Below are positions 10,549 through 22,200 of a stretch of 64,000 bases of DNA, piece after piece. The stretch is from Fragum whitleyi (lineage: Eukaryota; Mollusca; Bivalvia; Cardiida; Cardiidae): the NCBI GenBank assembly GCA_948146395.1, contig OX411547.1:61134566-61198565 (forward strand), in the 5' to 3' direction. Position 1 is the first letter of the stretch, and every line of letters begins with the position of its first letter. A program made the translations under genes and the position numbers. The notes beneath the pieces were generated by a model. The model did not search any database. It worked only from the letters and a program-made list of their open reading frames with translations, and was not told the DNA's origin.

Positions 10549-10570
10549 GGCCTTGGGGCCCTTCGGCTGT
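10549..10570 (+). other. 33-bp deletion in monomer C
   Basis: After CCTTGGGG (ending 10558) the sequence jumps directly to CCCTTCGGCTG. The partner HOR in super-block copy 2 (near 15616-15660) retains 33 more bases here, from CTTGTTTTGG to CCGCATA. The HOR is 647 bp (D 9948 to 10595). It explains why the two super-block copies are 5,057 bp apart before this point and 5,090 bp after it. Confidence 0.9.
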
Positions 10571-10722
10571 GCGGTCTGACCTGGGCTCGCGCGAGTGACC
10601 ACGGGACCACCTGAAGCTGCAACGCTCCGAGTTTCGGGTCGATCAGTCAAGGTCAAGGTCGACCCATTTGGCCAGGTATGCCAATTTGAGCGGCATTGAG
10701 CATTGGCTTCGGCCGTGCGGTC

Positions 10723-11079
10723 TGATCTGGGCTCGCGCGAGAGACCAGGGGACCACCCCAACCTGCAATGCCCAGAGTTCCGGATCGATAGGTCCAGCCT
10801 AAGGGGTAGAAAAACTGCGTACCAAGTCGCCAAAAAGTGAAGAAATTGGGCTTGTTTTGGTCTTTTCAAACGCGAACCGCATACCCTTCTGCTGTGCTGC
10901 CTGACCTGGGCTCGCGCGAGTGACCAGGGGACCACCCGAACCTGCAACATTCCGAGTTTCGGGTCGATCGGTCAACCCCAAGGGGTAGAAAACCGCCTGC
11001 CAAGTTGCCAACAGTGAAGGCCTTGGGGCTTGTTTTGGTCTTTTCAACAGTGAACCGCATACCCTTCCGCTGTGCGGTC
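10723..11079 (+). repeat. B-less HOR junction 2 (A joined to C at 10902)
   Basis: Same A-to-C structure as at 9071; the HOR step from 10595 to 11098 is 503 bp. The preceding A follows a D with GGCATTGAGC and carries CCGGATCGATAGG (near 10780), which creates an ATCGAT site. The same variant is seen at junctions 4 and 7, so these three are one lineage. Confidence 0.9.
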
Positions 11080-13948
11080 TGACCTGGGCTCGCGCGAGTG
11101 ACCACGGGACCACCTGAAGCTGCAACGCTCCGAGTTTCGGGTCGATCAGTCAAGGTCAAGGTCGACCCATTTGGCCAGGTATGCCAATTTGAGCGGCATA
11201 GAGCATTGGCTTCGGCCGTGCGGTCTGATCTGGGCTCGCGCGAGAGACCAGGGGACCACCCCAACCTGCAATGCCCAGAGTTCCGGGTCGATAGGTCCAG
11301 CCTAAGGGGTAGAAAAACTGCGTACCAAGTCGCCAAAAAGTGAAGAAATTGGGCTTGTTTTGGTCTTTTCAAACGCGAACCCCATACCCTTCTGCTGTGC
11401 TGCCTGACCCGGGCTCGCGCGAGTGACCAGGGGACCATCTGAACCTGCAACGCTCCGAGTTTCGGGTCGACGGGTCAAGGCAAAGGGGTAGAAAACTGCC
11501 TACCAAGTTGCCAACAGTGAAGGCCTTTGGGGTTTGTTGGGGTTTTTCAGCAGTGAACCGCGGACCCTTGGGCTGAGCGGGCTGACCTGGGCTCGCGCGA
11601 GTGACCAGGGGACCACCCGAACCTGCAACATTCCGAGTTTCGGGTCGATCGGTCAAGCCCAAGGGGTAGAAAATCGCCTGCCAAGTTGCCAACAGTGAAG
11701 GCCTTGGGGCTTGTTTTGGTCTTTTCAACAGTGAACCGCATACCCTTCCGCTGTGCGGTCTGACCTGGACTCGCGCGAGTGACCACGGGACCACCTGAAG
11801 CTGCAACGCTCCGAGTTTCGGGTCGATCAGTCAAGGTCAAGGTCGACCCATTTGGCCAGGTATGCCAATTTGAGCGGCATAGAGCATTGGCTTCGGCCGT
11901 GCGGTCTGATCTGGGCTCGCGCGAGAGACCAGGGGACCACCCCAACCTGCAATGCCCAGAGTTACGGGTCGATAGGTCCAGCCTAAGGGGTAGAAAAACT
12001 GCGTACCAAGTCGCCAAAAAGTGAAGAAATTGGGCTTGTTTTGGTCTTTTCAAACGCGAACCGCATACCCTTCTGCTGTGCTGCCTGACCCGGGCTCGCG
12101 CGAGTGACCAGGGGACCATCTGAACCTGCAACGCTCCGAGTTTCGGGTCGACGGGTCAAGGCAAAGGGGTAGAAAACTGCCTACCAAGTTGCCAACTGTG
12201 AAGGCCTTTGGGGTTTTGGGGGTTTTTCAGCAGTGAACCGCGGACCCTTGGGCTGAGCGGGCTGACCTGGGCTCGCGCGAGTGACCAGGGGACCACCCGA
12301 ACCTGCAACATTCCGAGTTTCGGGTAGATCGGTCAAGCCAAAGGGGTAGAAAACCGCCTGCCAAGTTGCCAACAGTGAAGGCCTTGGGGCTTGTTTTGGT
12401 CTTTTCAACAGTGAACCGCATACCCTTCCGCTGTGCGGTCTGACCTGGGCTCGCGTGAGTGACCACGGGACCACCTGAAGCTGCAACGCTCCGAGTTTCG
12501 GGTCGATCAGTCAAGGTCAAGGTCGACCCATTTGGCCAGGTATGCCAATTTGAGCGGCATAGAGCATTGGCTTCGGCCGTGCGGTCTGATCTGGGCTCGC
12601 GCGAGAGACCAGGGGACCACCCCAACCTGCAATGCCCAGAGCTCCGGGTCGATAGGTCCAGCCTAAGGGGTAGAAAAACTGCGTACCAAGTCGCCAAAAA
12701 GTGAAGAAATTGGGCTTGTTTTGGTCTTTTCAAACGCGAACCCCATACCCTTCTGCTGTGCTGCCTGACCCGGGCTCGCGCCAGTGACCAGGGGACCATC
12801 TGAACCTGCAACGCTCCGAGTTTCGGGTCGACGGGTCAAGGCAAAGGGGTAGAAAACTGCCTACCAAGTTGCCAACAGTGAAGGCCTTTGGGGTTTGTTG
12901 GGGTTTTTCAGCAGTGAACCGCGGACCCTTGGGCTGAGCGGGCTGACCTGGGCTCGCGCGAGTGACCAGGGGACCACCCGAACCTGCAACATTCCGAGTT
13001 TCGGGTCGATCGGTCAAGCCCAAGGGGTAGAAAACCGCCTGCCAAGTTGCCAACAGTGAAGGCCTTGGGGCTTGTTTTGGTCTTTTCAACAGTGAACCGC
13101 ATACCCTTCCGCTGTGCGGTCTGACCTGGGCTCGCGCCAGTGACCACGGGACCACCTGAAGCTGCAACGCTCCGAGTTTCGGGTCGATCAGTCAAGGTCA
13201 AGGTCGACCCATTTGGCAAGGTATGCCAATTTGAGCGGCATAGAGCATTGGCTTCGGCCGTGCGGTCTGATCTGGGCTCGCGCGAGAGACCAGGGGACCA
13301 CCCCAACCTGCAATGCCCAGAGTTCCGGGTCAATAGGTCCAGCCTAAGGGGTAGAAAAACTGCGTACCAAGTCGCCAAAAAGTGAAGAAATTGGGCTTGT
13401 TTTGGTCTTTTCAAACGCGAACCGCATACCCTTCTGCTGTGCTGCCTGACCCGGGCTCGCGCGAGTGACCAGGGGACCATCTGAACCTGCAACGCTCCGA
13501 GTTTCGGGTCGACGGGTCAAGGCAAAGGGGTAGAAAACTGCCTACCAAGTTGCCAACAGTGAAGGCCTTTGGGGTTTGTTGGGGTTTTTCAGCAGTGAAC
13601 CGCGGACCCTTGGGCTGAGCGGGCTGACCTGGGCTCGCGCGAGTGACCAGGGGACCACCCGAACCTGCAACATTCCGAGTTTCGGGTAGATCGGTCAAGC
13701 CAAAGGGGTAGAAAACCGCCTGCCAAGTTGCCAACAGTGAAGGCCTTGGGGCTTGTTTTGGTCTTTTCAACAGTGAACCGCATACCCTTCCGCTGTGCGG
13801 TCTGACCTGGGCTCGCGCGAGTGACCACGGGACCACCTGAAGCTGCAACGCTCCGAGTTTCGGGTCGATCAGTCAAGGTCAAGGTCGACCCATTTGGCCA
13901 GGTATGCCAATTTGAGCGGCATAGAGCATTGGCTTCGGCCATGCGGTC

Positions 13949-14305
13949 TGATCTGGGCTCGCGAGAGAGACCAGGGGACCACCCCAACCTGCAATGCCCA
14001 GAGTTCCGGGTCGATAGGTCCAGCCTAAGGGGTAGAAAAACTGCGTACCAAGTCGCCAAAAAGTGAAGAAATTGGGCTTGTTTTGGTCTTTTCAAACGCG
14101 AACCGCATACCCTTCTGCTGTGCTGCCTGACCTGGGCTCGCGCGAGTGACCAGGGGACCACCCGAACCTGCAACATTCCGAGTTTCGGGTCGATCGGTCA
14201 AGCCCAAGGGGTAGAAAACCGCCTGCCAAGTTGCCAACAGTGAAGGCCTTGGGGCTTGTTTTGGTCTTTTCAACAGTGAACCGCATACCCTTCCGCTGTG
14301 CGGTC
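13949..14305 (+). repeat. B-less HOR junction 3 (A joined to C at 14128)
   Basis: Same structure as at 9071; the step from 13821 to 14324 is 503 bp. It marks the border between super-block copies 1 and 2 and is the partner of the 9071 junction at 5,057 bp. The preceding A has GCCATGCGG (near 13939) and a variant palindrome, CTCGCGAGAG. Confidence 0.9.
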
Positions 14306-17300
14306 TGACCTGGGCTCGCGCGAGTGACCACGGGACCACCTGAAGCTGCAACGCTCCGAGTTTCGGGTCGATCCGTCAAGGTCAAGGTCGACCCATTTGG
14401 CCAGGTATGCCAATTTGAGCGGCATAGAGCATTGGCTTCGGCCGTGCGGTCTGATCTGGGCTTGCGCGAGAGACCAGGGGACCACCCCAACCTGCAATGC
14501 CCAGAGTTCCGGGTCGATAGGTCCAGCCTAAGGGGTAGAAAAACTGCGTACCAAGTCGCCAAAAAGTGAAGAAATTGGGCTTGTTTTGGTCTTTTCAAAC
14601 GCGAACCCCATACCCTTCTGCTGTGCTGCCTGACCCGGGCTCGCGCGAGTGACCAGGGGACCATCTGAACCTGCAACGCTCCGAGTTTCGGGTCGACGGG
14701 TCAAGGCAAAGGGGTAGAAAACTGCCTACCAAGTTGCCAACAGTGAAGGCCTTTGGGGTTTGTTGGGGTTTTTCAGCAGTGAACCGCGGACCCTTGGGCT
14801 GAGCGGGCTGACCTGGGCTCGCGCGAGTGACCAGGGGACCACCCGAACCTGCAACATTCCGAGTTTCGGATAGATCGGTCAAGCCAAAGGGGTAGAAAAC
14901 CGCCTGCCAAGTTGCCAACAGTGAAGGCCTTGGGGCTTGTTTTGGTCTTTTCAACAGTGAACCGCATACCCTTCCGCTGTGCGGTCTGACCTGGGCTCGC
15001 GCGAGTGACCACGGGACCACCTGAAGCTGCAACGCTCCGAGTTTCGGGTCGATCAGTCAAGGTCAAGGTCGACCCATTTGGCCAGGTATGCCAATTTGAG
15101 CGGCATAGAGCATTGGCTTCGGCCGTGCGGTCTGATCTGGGCTCGCGCGAGAGACCAGGGGACCACCCCAACCTGCAATGCCCAGAGTTCCGGGTCGATA
15201 GGTCCAGCCTAAGGGGTAGAAAAACTGCGTACCAAGTCGCCAAAAAGTGAAGAAATTGGGCTTGTTTTGGTCTTTTCAAACGCGAACCGCATACCCTTCT
15301 GCTGTGCTGCCTGACCCAGGCTCACGCGAGTGACCAGGGGACCATCTGAACCTGCAACGCTCCGAGTTTCGGGTCGACGGGTCAAGGCAAAGGGGTAGAA
15401 AACTGCCTACCAAGTTGCCAACAGTGAAGGCCTTTGGGGTTTTGGGGGTTTTTCAGCAGTGAACCGCGGACCCTTGGGCTGAGCGGGCTGACCTGGGCTC
15501 GCGCGAGTGACCAGGGGACTACCTGAACCTGCAACATTCCGAGTTTCGGGTCGATCGGTCAAGCCCAAGGGGTAGAAAACCGCCTGCCAAGTTGCCAACA
15601 GTGAAGGCCTTGGGGCTTGTTTTGGTCTTTTCAACAGTGAACCGCATACCCTTCCGCTGTGCGGTCTGACCTGGGCTCGCGCGAGTGACCACGGGACCAC
15701 CTGAAGCTGCAACGCTCCGAGTTTCGGGTCGATCAGTCAAGGTCAAGGTCGACCCATTTGGCCAGGTATGCCAATTTGAGCGGCATTGAGCATTGGCTTC
15801 GGCCGTGCGGTCTGATCTGGGCTCGCGCGAGAGACCAGGGGACCACCCCAACCTGCAATGCCCAGAGTTCCGGATCGATAGGTCCAGCCTAAGGGGTAGA
15901 AAAACTGCGTACCAAGTCGCCAAAAAGTGAAGAAATTGGGCTTGTTTTGGTCTTTTCAAACGCGAACCGCATACCCTTCTGCTGTGCTGCCTGACCTGGG
16001 CTCGCGCGAGTGACCAGGGGACCACCCGAACCTGCAACATTCCGAGTTTCGGGTCGATCGGTCAACCCCAAGGGGTAGAAAACCGCCTGCCAAGTTGCCA
16101 ACAGTGAAGGCCTTGGGGCTTGTTTTGGTCTTTTCAACAGTGAACCGCATACCCTTCCGCTGTGCGGTCTGACCTGGGCTCGCGCGAGTGACCACGGGAC
16201 CACCTGAAGCTGCAACGCTCCGAGTTTCGGGTCGATCAGTCAAGGTCAAGGTCGACCCATTTGGCCAGGTATGCCAATTTGAGCGGCATAGAGCATTGGC
16301 TTCGGCCGTGCGGTCTGATCTGGGCTCGCGCGAGAGACCAGGGGACCACCCCAACCTGCAATGCCCAGAGTTCCGGGTCGATAGGTCCAGCCTAAGGGGT
16401 AGAAAAACTGCGTACCAAGTCGCCAAAAAGTGAAGAAATTGGGCTTGTTTTGGTCTTTTCAAACGCCAACCCCATACCCTTCTGCTGTGCTGCCTGACCC
16501 GGGCTCGCGCGAGTGACCAGGGGACCATCTGAACCTGCAACGCTCCGAGTTTCGGGTCGACGGGTCAAGGCAAAGGGGTAGAAAACTGCCTACCAAGTTG
16601 CCAACAGTGAAGGCCTTTGGGGTTTGTTGGGGTTTTTCAGCAGTGAACCGCGGACCCTTGGGCTGAGCGGGCTGACCTGGGCTCGCGCGAGTGACCAGGG
16701 GACCACCCGAACCTGCAACATTCCGAGTTTCGGGTCGATCGGTCAAGCCCAAGGGGTAGAAAATCGCCTGCCAAGTTGCCAACAGTGAAGGCCTTGGGGC
16801 TTGTTTTGGTCTTTTCAACAGTGAACCGCATACCCTTCCGCTGTGCGGTCTGACCTGGACTCGCGCGAGTGACCACGGGACCACCTGAAGCTGCAACGCT
16901 CCGAGTTTCGGGTCGATCAGTCAAGGTCAAGGTCGACCCATTTGGCCAGGTATGCCAATTTGAGCGGCATAGAGCATTGGCTTCGGCCGTGCGGTCTGAT
17001 CTGGGCTCGCGCGAGAGACCAGGGGACCACCCCAACCTGCAATGCCCAGAGTTACGGGTCGATAGGTCCAGCCTAAGGGGTAGAAAAACTGCGTACCAAG
17101 TCGCCAAAAAGTGAAGAAATTGGGCTTGTTTTGGTCTTTTCAAACGCGAACCGCATACCCTTCTGCTGTGCTGCCTGACCCGGGCTCGCGCGAGTGACCA
17201 GGGGACCATCTGAACCTGCAACGCTCCGAGTTTCGGGTCGACGGGTCAAGGCAAAGGGGTAGAAAACTGCCTACCAAGTTGCCAACTGTGAAGGCCTTTG

Positions 17301-19217
17301 GGGTTTTTGGGGTTTTTCAGCAGTGAACCGCGGACCCTTGGGCTGAGCGGGCTGACCTGGGCTCGCGCGAGTGACCAGGGGACCACCCGAACCTGCAACA
17401 TTCCGAGTTTCGGGTAGATCGGTCAAGCCAAAGGGGTAGAAAACCGCCTGCCAAGTTGCCAACAGTGAAGGCCTTGGGGCTTGTTTTGGTCTTTTCAACA
17501 GTGAACCGCATACCCTTCCGCTGTGCGGTCTGACCTGGGCTCGCGCGAGTGACCACGGGACCACCTGAAGCTGCAACGCTCCGAGTTTCGGGTCGATCAG
17601 TCAAGGTCAAGGTCGACCCATTTGGCCAGGTATGCCAATTTGAGCGGCATAGAGCATTGGCTTTGGCCGTGCGGTCTGATCTGGGCTCGCGCGAGAGACC
17701 AGGGGACCACCCCAACCTGCAATGCCCAGAGTTCCGGGTCGATAGGTCCAGCCTAAGGGGTAGAAAAACTGCGTACCAAGTCGCCAAAAAGTGAAGAAAT
17801 TGGGCTTGTTTTGGTCTTTTCAAACGCGAACCCCATACCCTTCTGCTGTGCTGCCTGACCCGGGCTCGCGCCAGTGACCAGGGGACCATCTGAACCTGCA
17901 ACGCTCCGAGTTTCGGGTCGACGGGTCAAGGCAAAGGGGTAGAAAACTGCCTACCAAGTTGCCAACAGTGAAGGCCTTTGGGGTTTGTTGGGGTTTTTCA
18001 GCAGTGAACCGCGGACCCTTGGGCTGAGCGGGCTGACCTGGGCTCGCGCGAGTGACCAGGGGACCACCCGAACCTGCAACATTCCGAGTTTCGGGTCGAT
18101 CGGTCAAGCCCAAGGGGTAGAAAACCGCCTGCCAAGTTGCCAACAGTGAAGGCCTTGGGGCTTGTTTTGGTCTTTTCAACAGTGAACCGCATACCCTTCC
18201 GCTGTGCGGTCTGACCTGGGCTCGCGCGAGTGACCACGGGACCACCTGAAGCTGCAACGCTCCGAGTTTCGGGTCGATCAGTCAAGGTCAAGGTCGACCC
18301 ATTTGGCCAGGTATGCCAATTTGAGCGGCATAGAGCATTGGCTTCGGCCGTGCGGTCTGATCTGGGCTCGCGCGAGAGACCAGGGGACCACCCCAACCTG
18401 CAATGCCCAGAGTTCCGGGTCAATAGGTCCAGCCTAAGGGGTAGAAAAACTGCGTACCAAGTCGCCAAAAAGTGAAGAAATTGGGCTTGTTTTGGTCTTT
18501 TCAAACGTGAACCGCATACCCTTCTGCTGTGCTGCCTGACCCGGGCTCGCGCGAGTGACCAGGGGACCATCTGAACCTGCAACGCTCCGAGTTTCGGGTC
18601 GACGGGTCAAGGCAAAGGGGTAGAAAACTGCCTACCAAGTTGCCAACAGTGAAGGCCTTTGGGGTTTGTTGGGGTTTTTCAGCAGTGAACCGCGGACCCT
18701 TGGGCTGAGCGGGCTGACCTGGGCTCGCGCGAGTGACCAGGGGACCACCCGAACCTGCAACATTCCGAGTTTCGGGTAGATCGGTCAAGCCAAAGGGGTA
18801 GAAAACCGCCTGCCAAGTTGCCAACAGTGAAGGCCTTGGGGCTTGTTTTGGTCTTTTCAACAGTGAACCGCATACCCTTCCGCTGTGCGGTCTGACCTGG
18901 GCTCGCGCGAGTGACCACGGGACCACCTGAAGCTGCAACGCTCCGAGTTTCGGGTCGATCAGTCAAGGTCAAGGTCGACCCATTTGGCCAGGTATGCCAA
19001 TTTGAGCGGCATAGAGCATTGGCTTCGGCCATGCGGTCTGATCTGGGCTCGCGCGAGAGACCAGGGGACCACCCCAACCTGCAATGCCCAGAGTTCCGGG
19101 TCGATAGGTCCAGCCTAAGGGGTAGAAAAACTGCGTACCAAGTCGCCAAAAAGTGAAGAAATTGGGCTTGTTTTGGTCTTTTCAAACGCGAACCGCATAC
19201 CCTTCTGCTGTGCTGCC
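14128..19217 (+). repeat. Super-block copy 2 (eight HORs, 5,090 bp)
   Basis: HOR steps are 503, 681, 680, 503, 681, 680, 681 and 681 bp (D at 14324 to 18911), directly following copy 1 in the same orientation. At 19218 an ordinary B monomer follows where another copy would begin with a B-less junction, so the right edge is placed there. The A monomers near 13939 and 19029 share GCCATGCGG, also 5,090 bp apart. Confidence 0.88.
15813..16169 (+). repeat. B-less HOR junction 4 (A joined to C at 15992)
   Basis: The step from 15685 to 16188 is 503 bp. It is the partner of junction 2 at 5,090 bp, with the same GGCATTGAGC and GGATCGATAGG variants in the preceding D/A sequence. Confidence 0.9.
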
Positions 19218-22200
19218 TGACCCGGGCTCGCGCGAGTGACCAGGGGACCATCTGAACCTGCAACGCTCCGAGTTTCGGGTCGACGGGTCAAGGCAAAGGG
19301 GTAGAAAACTGCCTACCAAGTTGCCAACAGTGAAGGCCTTTGGGTTTGTTGGGGTTTTTCAGCAGTGAACCGCGGACCCTTGGGCTGAGCGGGCTGACCT
19401 GGGCTCGCGCGAGTGACCAGGGGACCACCCGAACCTGCAACATTCCGAGTTTCGGGTCGATCGGTCAAGCCCAAGGGGTAGAAAACCACCTGCCAAGTTG
19501 CCAACAGTGAAGGCCTTGGGGCTTGTTTTGGTCTTTTCAACAGTGAACCGCATACCCTTCCGCTGTGCGGTCTGACCTGGGCTCGCGCGAGTGACCACGG
19601 GACCACCTGAAGCTGCAACGCTCCGAGTTTCGGGTCGATCAGTCAAGGTCAAGGTCGACCCATTTGGCCAGGTATGCCAATTTGAGCGGCATAGAGCATT
19701 GGCTTCGGCCGTGCGGTCTGATCTGGGCTCGCGCGAGAGACCAGGGGACCACCCCAACCTGCAATGCCCAGAGTTCCGGGTCGATAGGTCCAGCCTAAGG
19801 GGTAGAAAAACTGCGTACCAAGTCGCCAAAAAGTGAAGAAATTGGGCTTGTTTTGGTCTTTTCAAACGCGAACCGCATACCCTTCTGCTGTGCTGCCTGA
19901 CCCGGGCTCGCGCGAGTGACCAGGGGACCATCTGAACCTGCAACGCTCCGAGTTTCGGGTCGACGGGTCAAGGCAAAGGGGTAGAAAACTGCCTACCAAG
20001 TTGCCAACAGTGAAGGCCTTTGGGGTTTGTTGGGGTTTTTCAGCAGTGAACCGCGGACCCTTGGGCTGAGCGGACTGACCTGGGCTCGCGCGAGTGACCA
20101 GGGGACCATCCGAACCTGCAACATTCCGAGTTTCGGGTCGATCGGTCATGCCCAAGGGGTAGAAAACCGCCTGCCAAGTTGCCAACAGTGAAGGCCTTGG
20201 GGCTTGTTTTGGTCTTTTCAACAGTGAACCGCATACCCTTCCGCTGTGCGGTCTGACCTGGGCTCGCGCGAGTGACCACGGGACCACCTGAAGCTGCAAC
20301 GCTCAGAGGTTCGGGTCGATCAGTCAAGGTCAAGGTCGACCCATTTGGCCAGGTATGCCAATTTGAGCGGCATAGAGCATTGGCTTCGGCCGTGCGGTCT
20401 GATCTGGGCTCGCGCGAGAGACCAGGGGACCACCCCAACCTGCAATGCCCAGAGTTCCAGGTCGATAGGTCCAGCCTAAGGGGTAGAAAAACTGCGTACC
20501 AAGTCGCCAAAAAGTGAAGAAATTGGGCTTGTTTTGGTCTTTTCAAACGCGAACCCCATACCCTTCTGCTGTGCTGCCTGACCCAGGCTCGCGCGAGTGA
20601 CCAGGGGACCATCTGAACCTGCAACGCTCCGAGTTTCGGGTCGACGGGTCAAGGCAAAGGGGTAGAAAACTGCCTACCAAGTTGCCAACAGTGAAGGCCT
20701 TTGGGGTTTTTGGGGTTTTTCAGCAGTGAACCGCGGACCCTTGGGCTGAGCGGGCTGACCTGGGCTCGCTCAAGTGACCAGGGGACCACCCGAACCTGCA
20801 ACATTCCGAGTTTCGGGTCGATCGGTCAAGCCCAAGGGGTAGAAAACCGCCTGCCAAGTTGCCAACAGTGAAGGCCTTGGGGCTTGTTTTGGTCTTTTCA
20901 ACAGTGAACCGCATACCCTTCCGCTGTGCGGTCTGACCTGGGCTCGCGCGAGTGACCACGGGACCACCTGAAGCTGCAACGCTCCGAGTTTCGGGTCGAT
21001 CAGTCAAGGTCAAGGTCGACCCATTTGGCCAGGTATGCCAATTTGAGCGGCATAGAGCATTGGCTTCGGCCGTGTGGTCTGATCTGGGCTCGCGCGAGAG
21101 ACCAGGGGACCACCCCAACCTGCAATGCCCAGAGTTCCGGGTCGATAGGTCCAGCCTAAGGGGTAGAAAAACTGCGTACCAAGTCGCCAAAAAGTGAAGA
21201 AATTGGGCTTGTTTTGGTCTTTTCAAACGCGAACCGCATACCCTTCTGCTGTGCTGCCTGACCCGGGCTCGCGCGAGTGACCAGGGGACCATCTGAACCT
21301 GCAACGCTCCGAGTTTCGGGTCGACGGGTCAAGGCAAAGGGGTAGAAAACTGCCTACCAAGTTGCCAACAGTGAAGGCCTTTGGGTTTGTTGGGGTTTTT
21401 CAGCAGTGAACCGCGGACCCTTGGGCTGAGCGGGCTGACCTGGGCTCGCGCGAGTGACCAGGGGACCACCCGAACCTGCAACATTCCGAGTTTCGGGTCG
21501 ATCGGTCAAGCCCAAGGGGTAGAAAACCGCCTGCCAAGTTGCCAACAGTGAAGGCCTTGGGGCTTGTTTTGGTCTTTTCAACAGTGAACCGCATACCCTT
21601 CTGCTGTGCGGTCTGACCTGGGCTCGCGCGAGTGACCACGGGACCACCTGAAGCTGCAACGCTCCGAGTTTCGGGTCGATCAGTCAAGGTCAAGGTCGAC
21701 CCATTTGGCCAGGTATGCCAATTTGAGCGGCATAGAGCATTGGCTTCGGCCGTGCGGTCTGATCTGGGCTCGCGCGAGAGACCAGGGGACCACCCCAACC
21801 TGCAATGCCCAGAGTTACGGGTCGATAGGTCCAGCCTAAGGGGTAGAAAAACTGCGTACCAAGTCGCCAAAAAGTGAAGAAATTGGGCTTGTTTTGGTCT
21901 TTTCAAACGCGAACCGCATACCCTTCTGCTGTGCTGCCTGACCCGGGCTCGCGCGAGTGACCAGGGGACCATCTGAACCTGCAACGCTCCGAGTTTCGGG
22001 TCGACGGGTCAAGGCAAAGGGGTAGAAAACTGCCTACCAAGTTGCCAACAGTGAAAGCCTTTGGGGTTTTTGGGGTTTTTCAGCAGTGAACCGCGGACCC
22101 TTGGGCTGAGCGGGCTGACCTGGGCTCGCGCGAGTGACCAGAAGACCACCCGAACCTGCAACATTCCGAGTTTCGGGTCGATCGGTCAAGCCCAAGGGGT

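Larger units (their letters stand above)
9071..14127 (+). repeat. Super-block copy 1 (eight HORs, 5,057 bp)
   Basis: HOR steps are 503, 681, 647, 503, 681, 680, 681 and 681 bp (D at 9267 to 13821). The next block repeats the same series, so this is a second-level repeat. Shared private variants include T at 9406/14463 (offset 5,057), T at 11674/16764 and A at 13332/18422 (offset 5,090). The 33-bp change in offset is explained by a deletion near 10558 in this copy. It starts at an A-to-C junction lacking monomer B. Confidence 0.88.
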
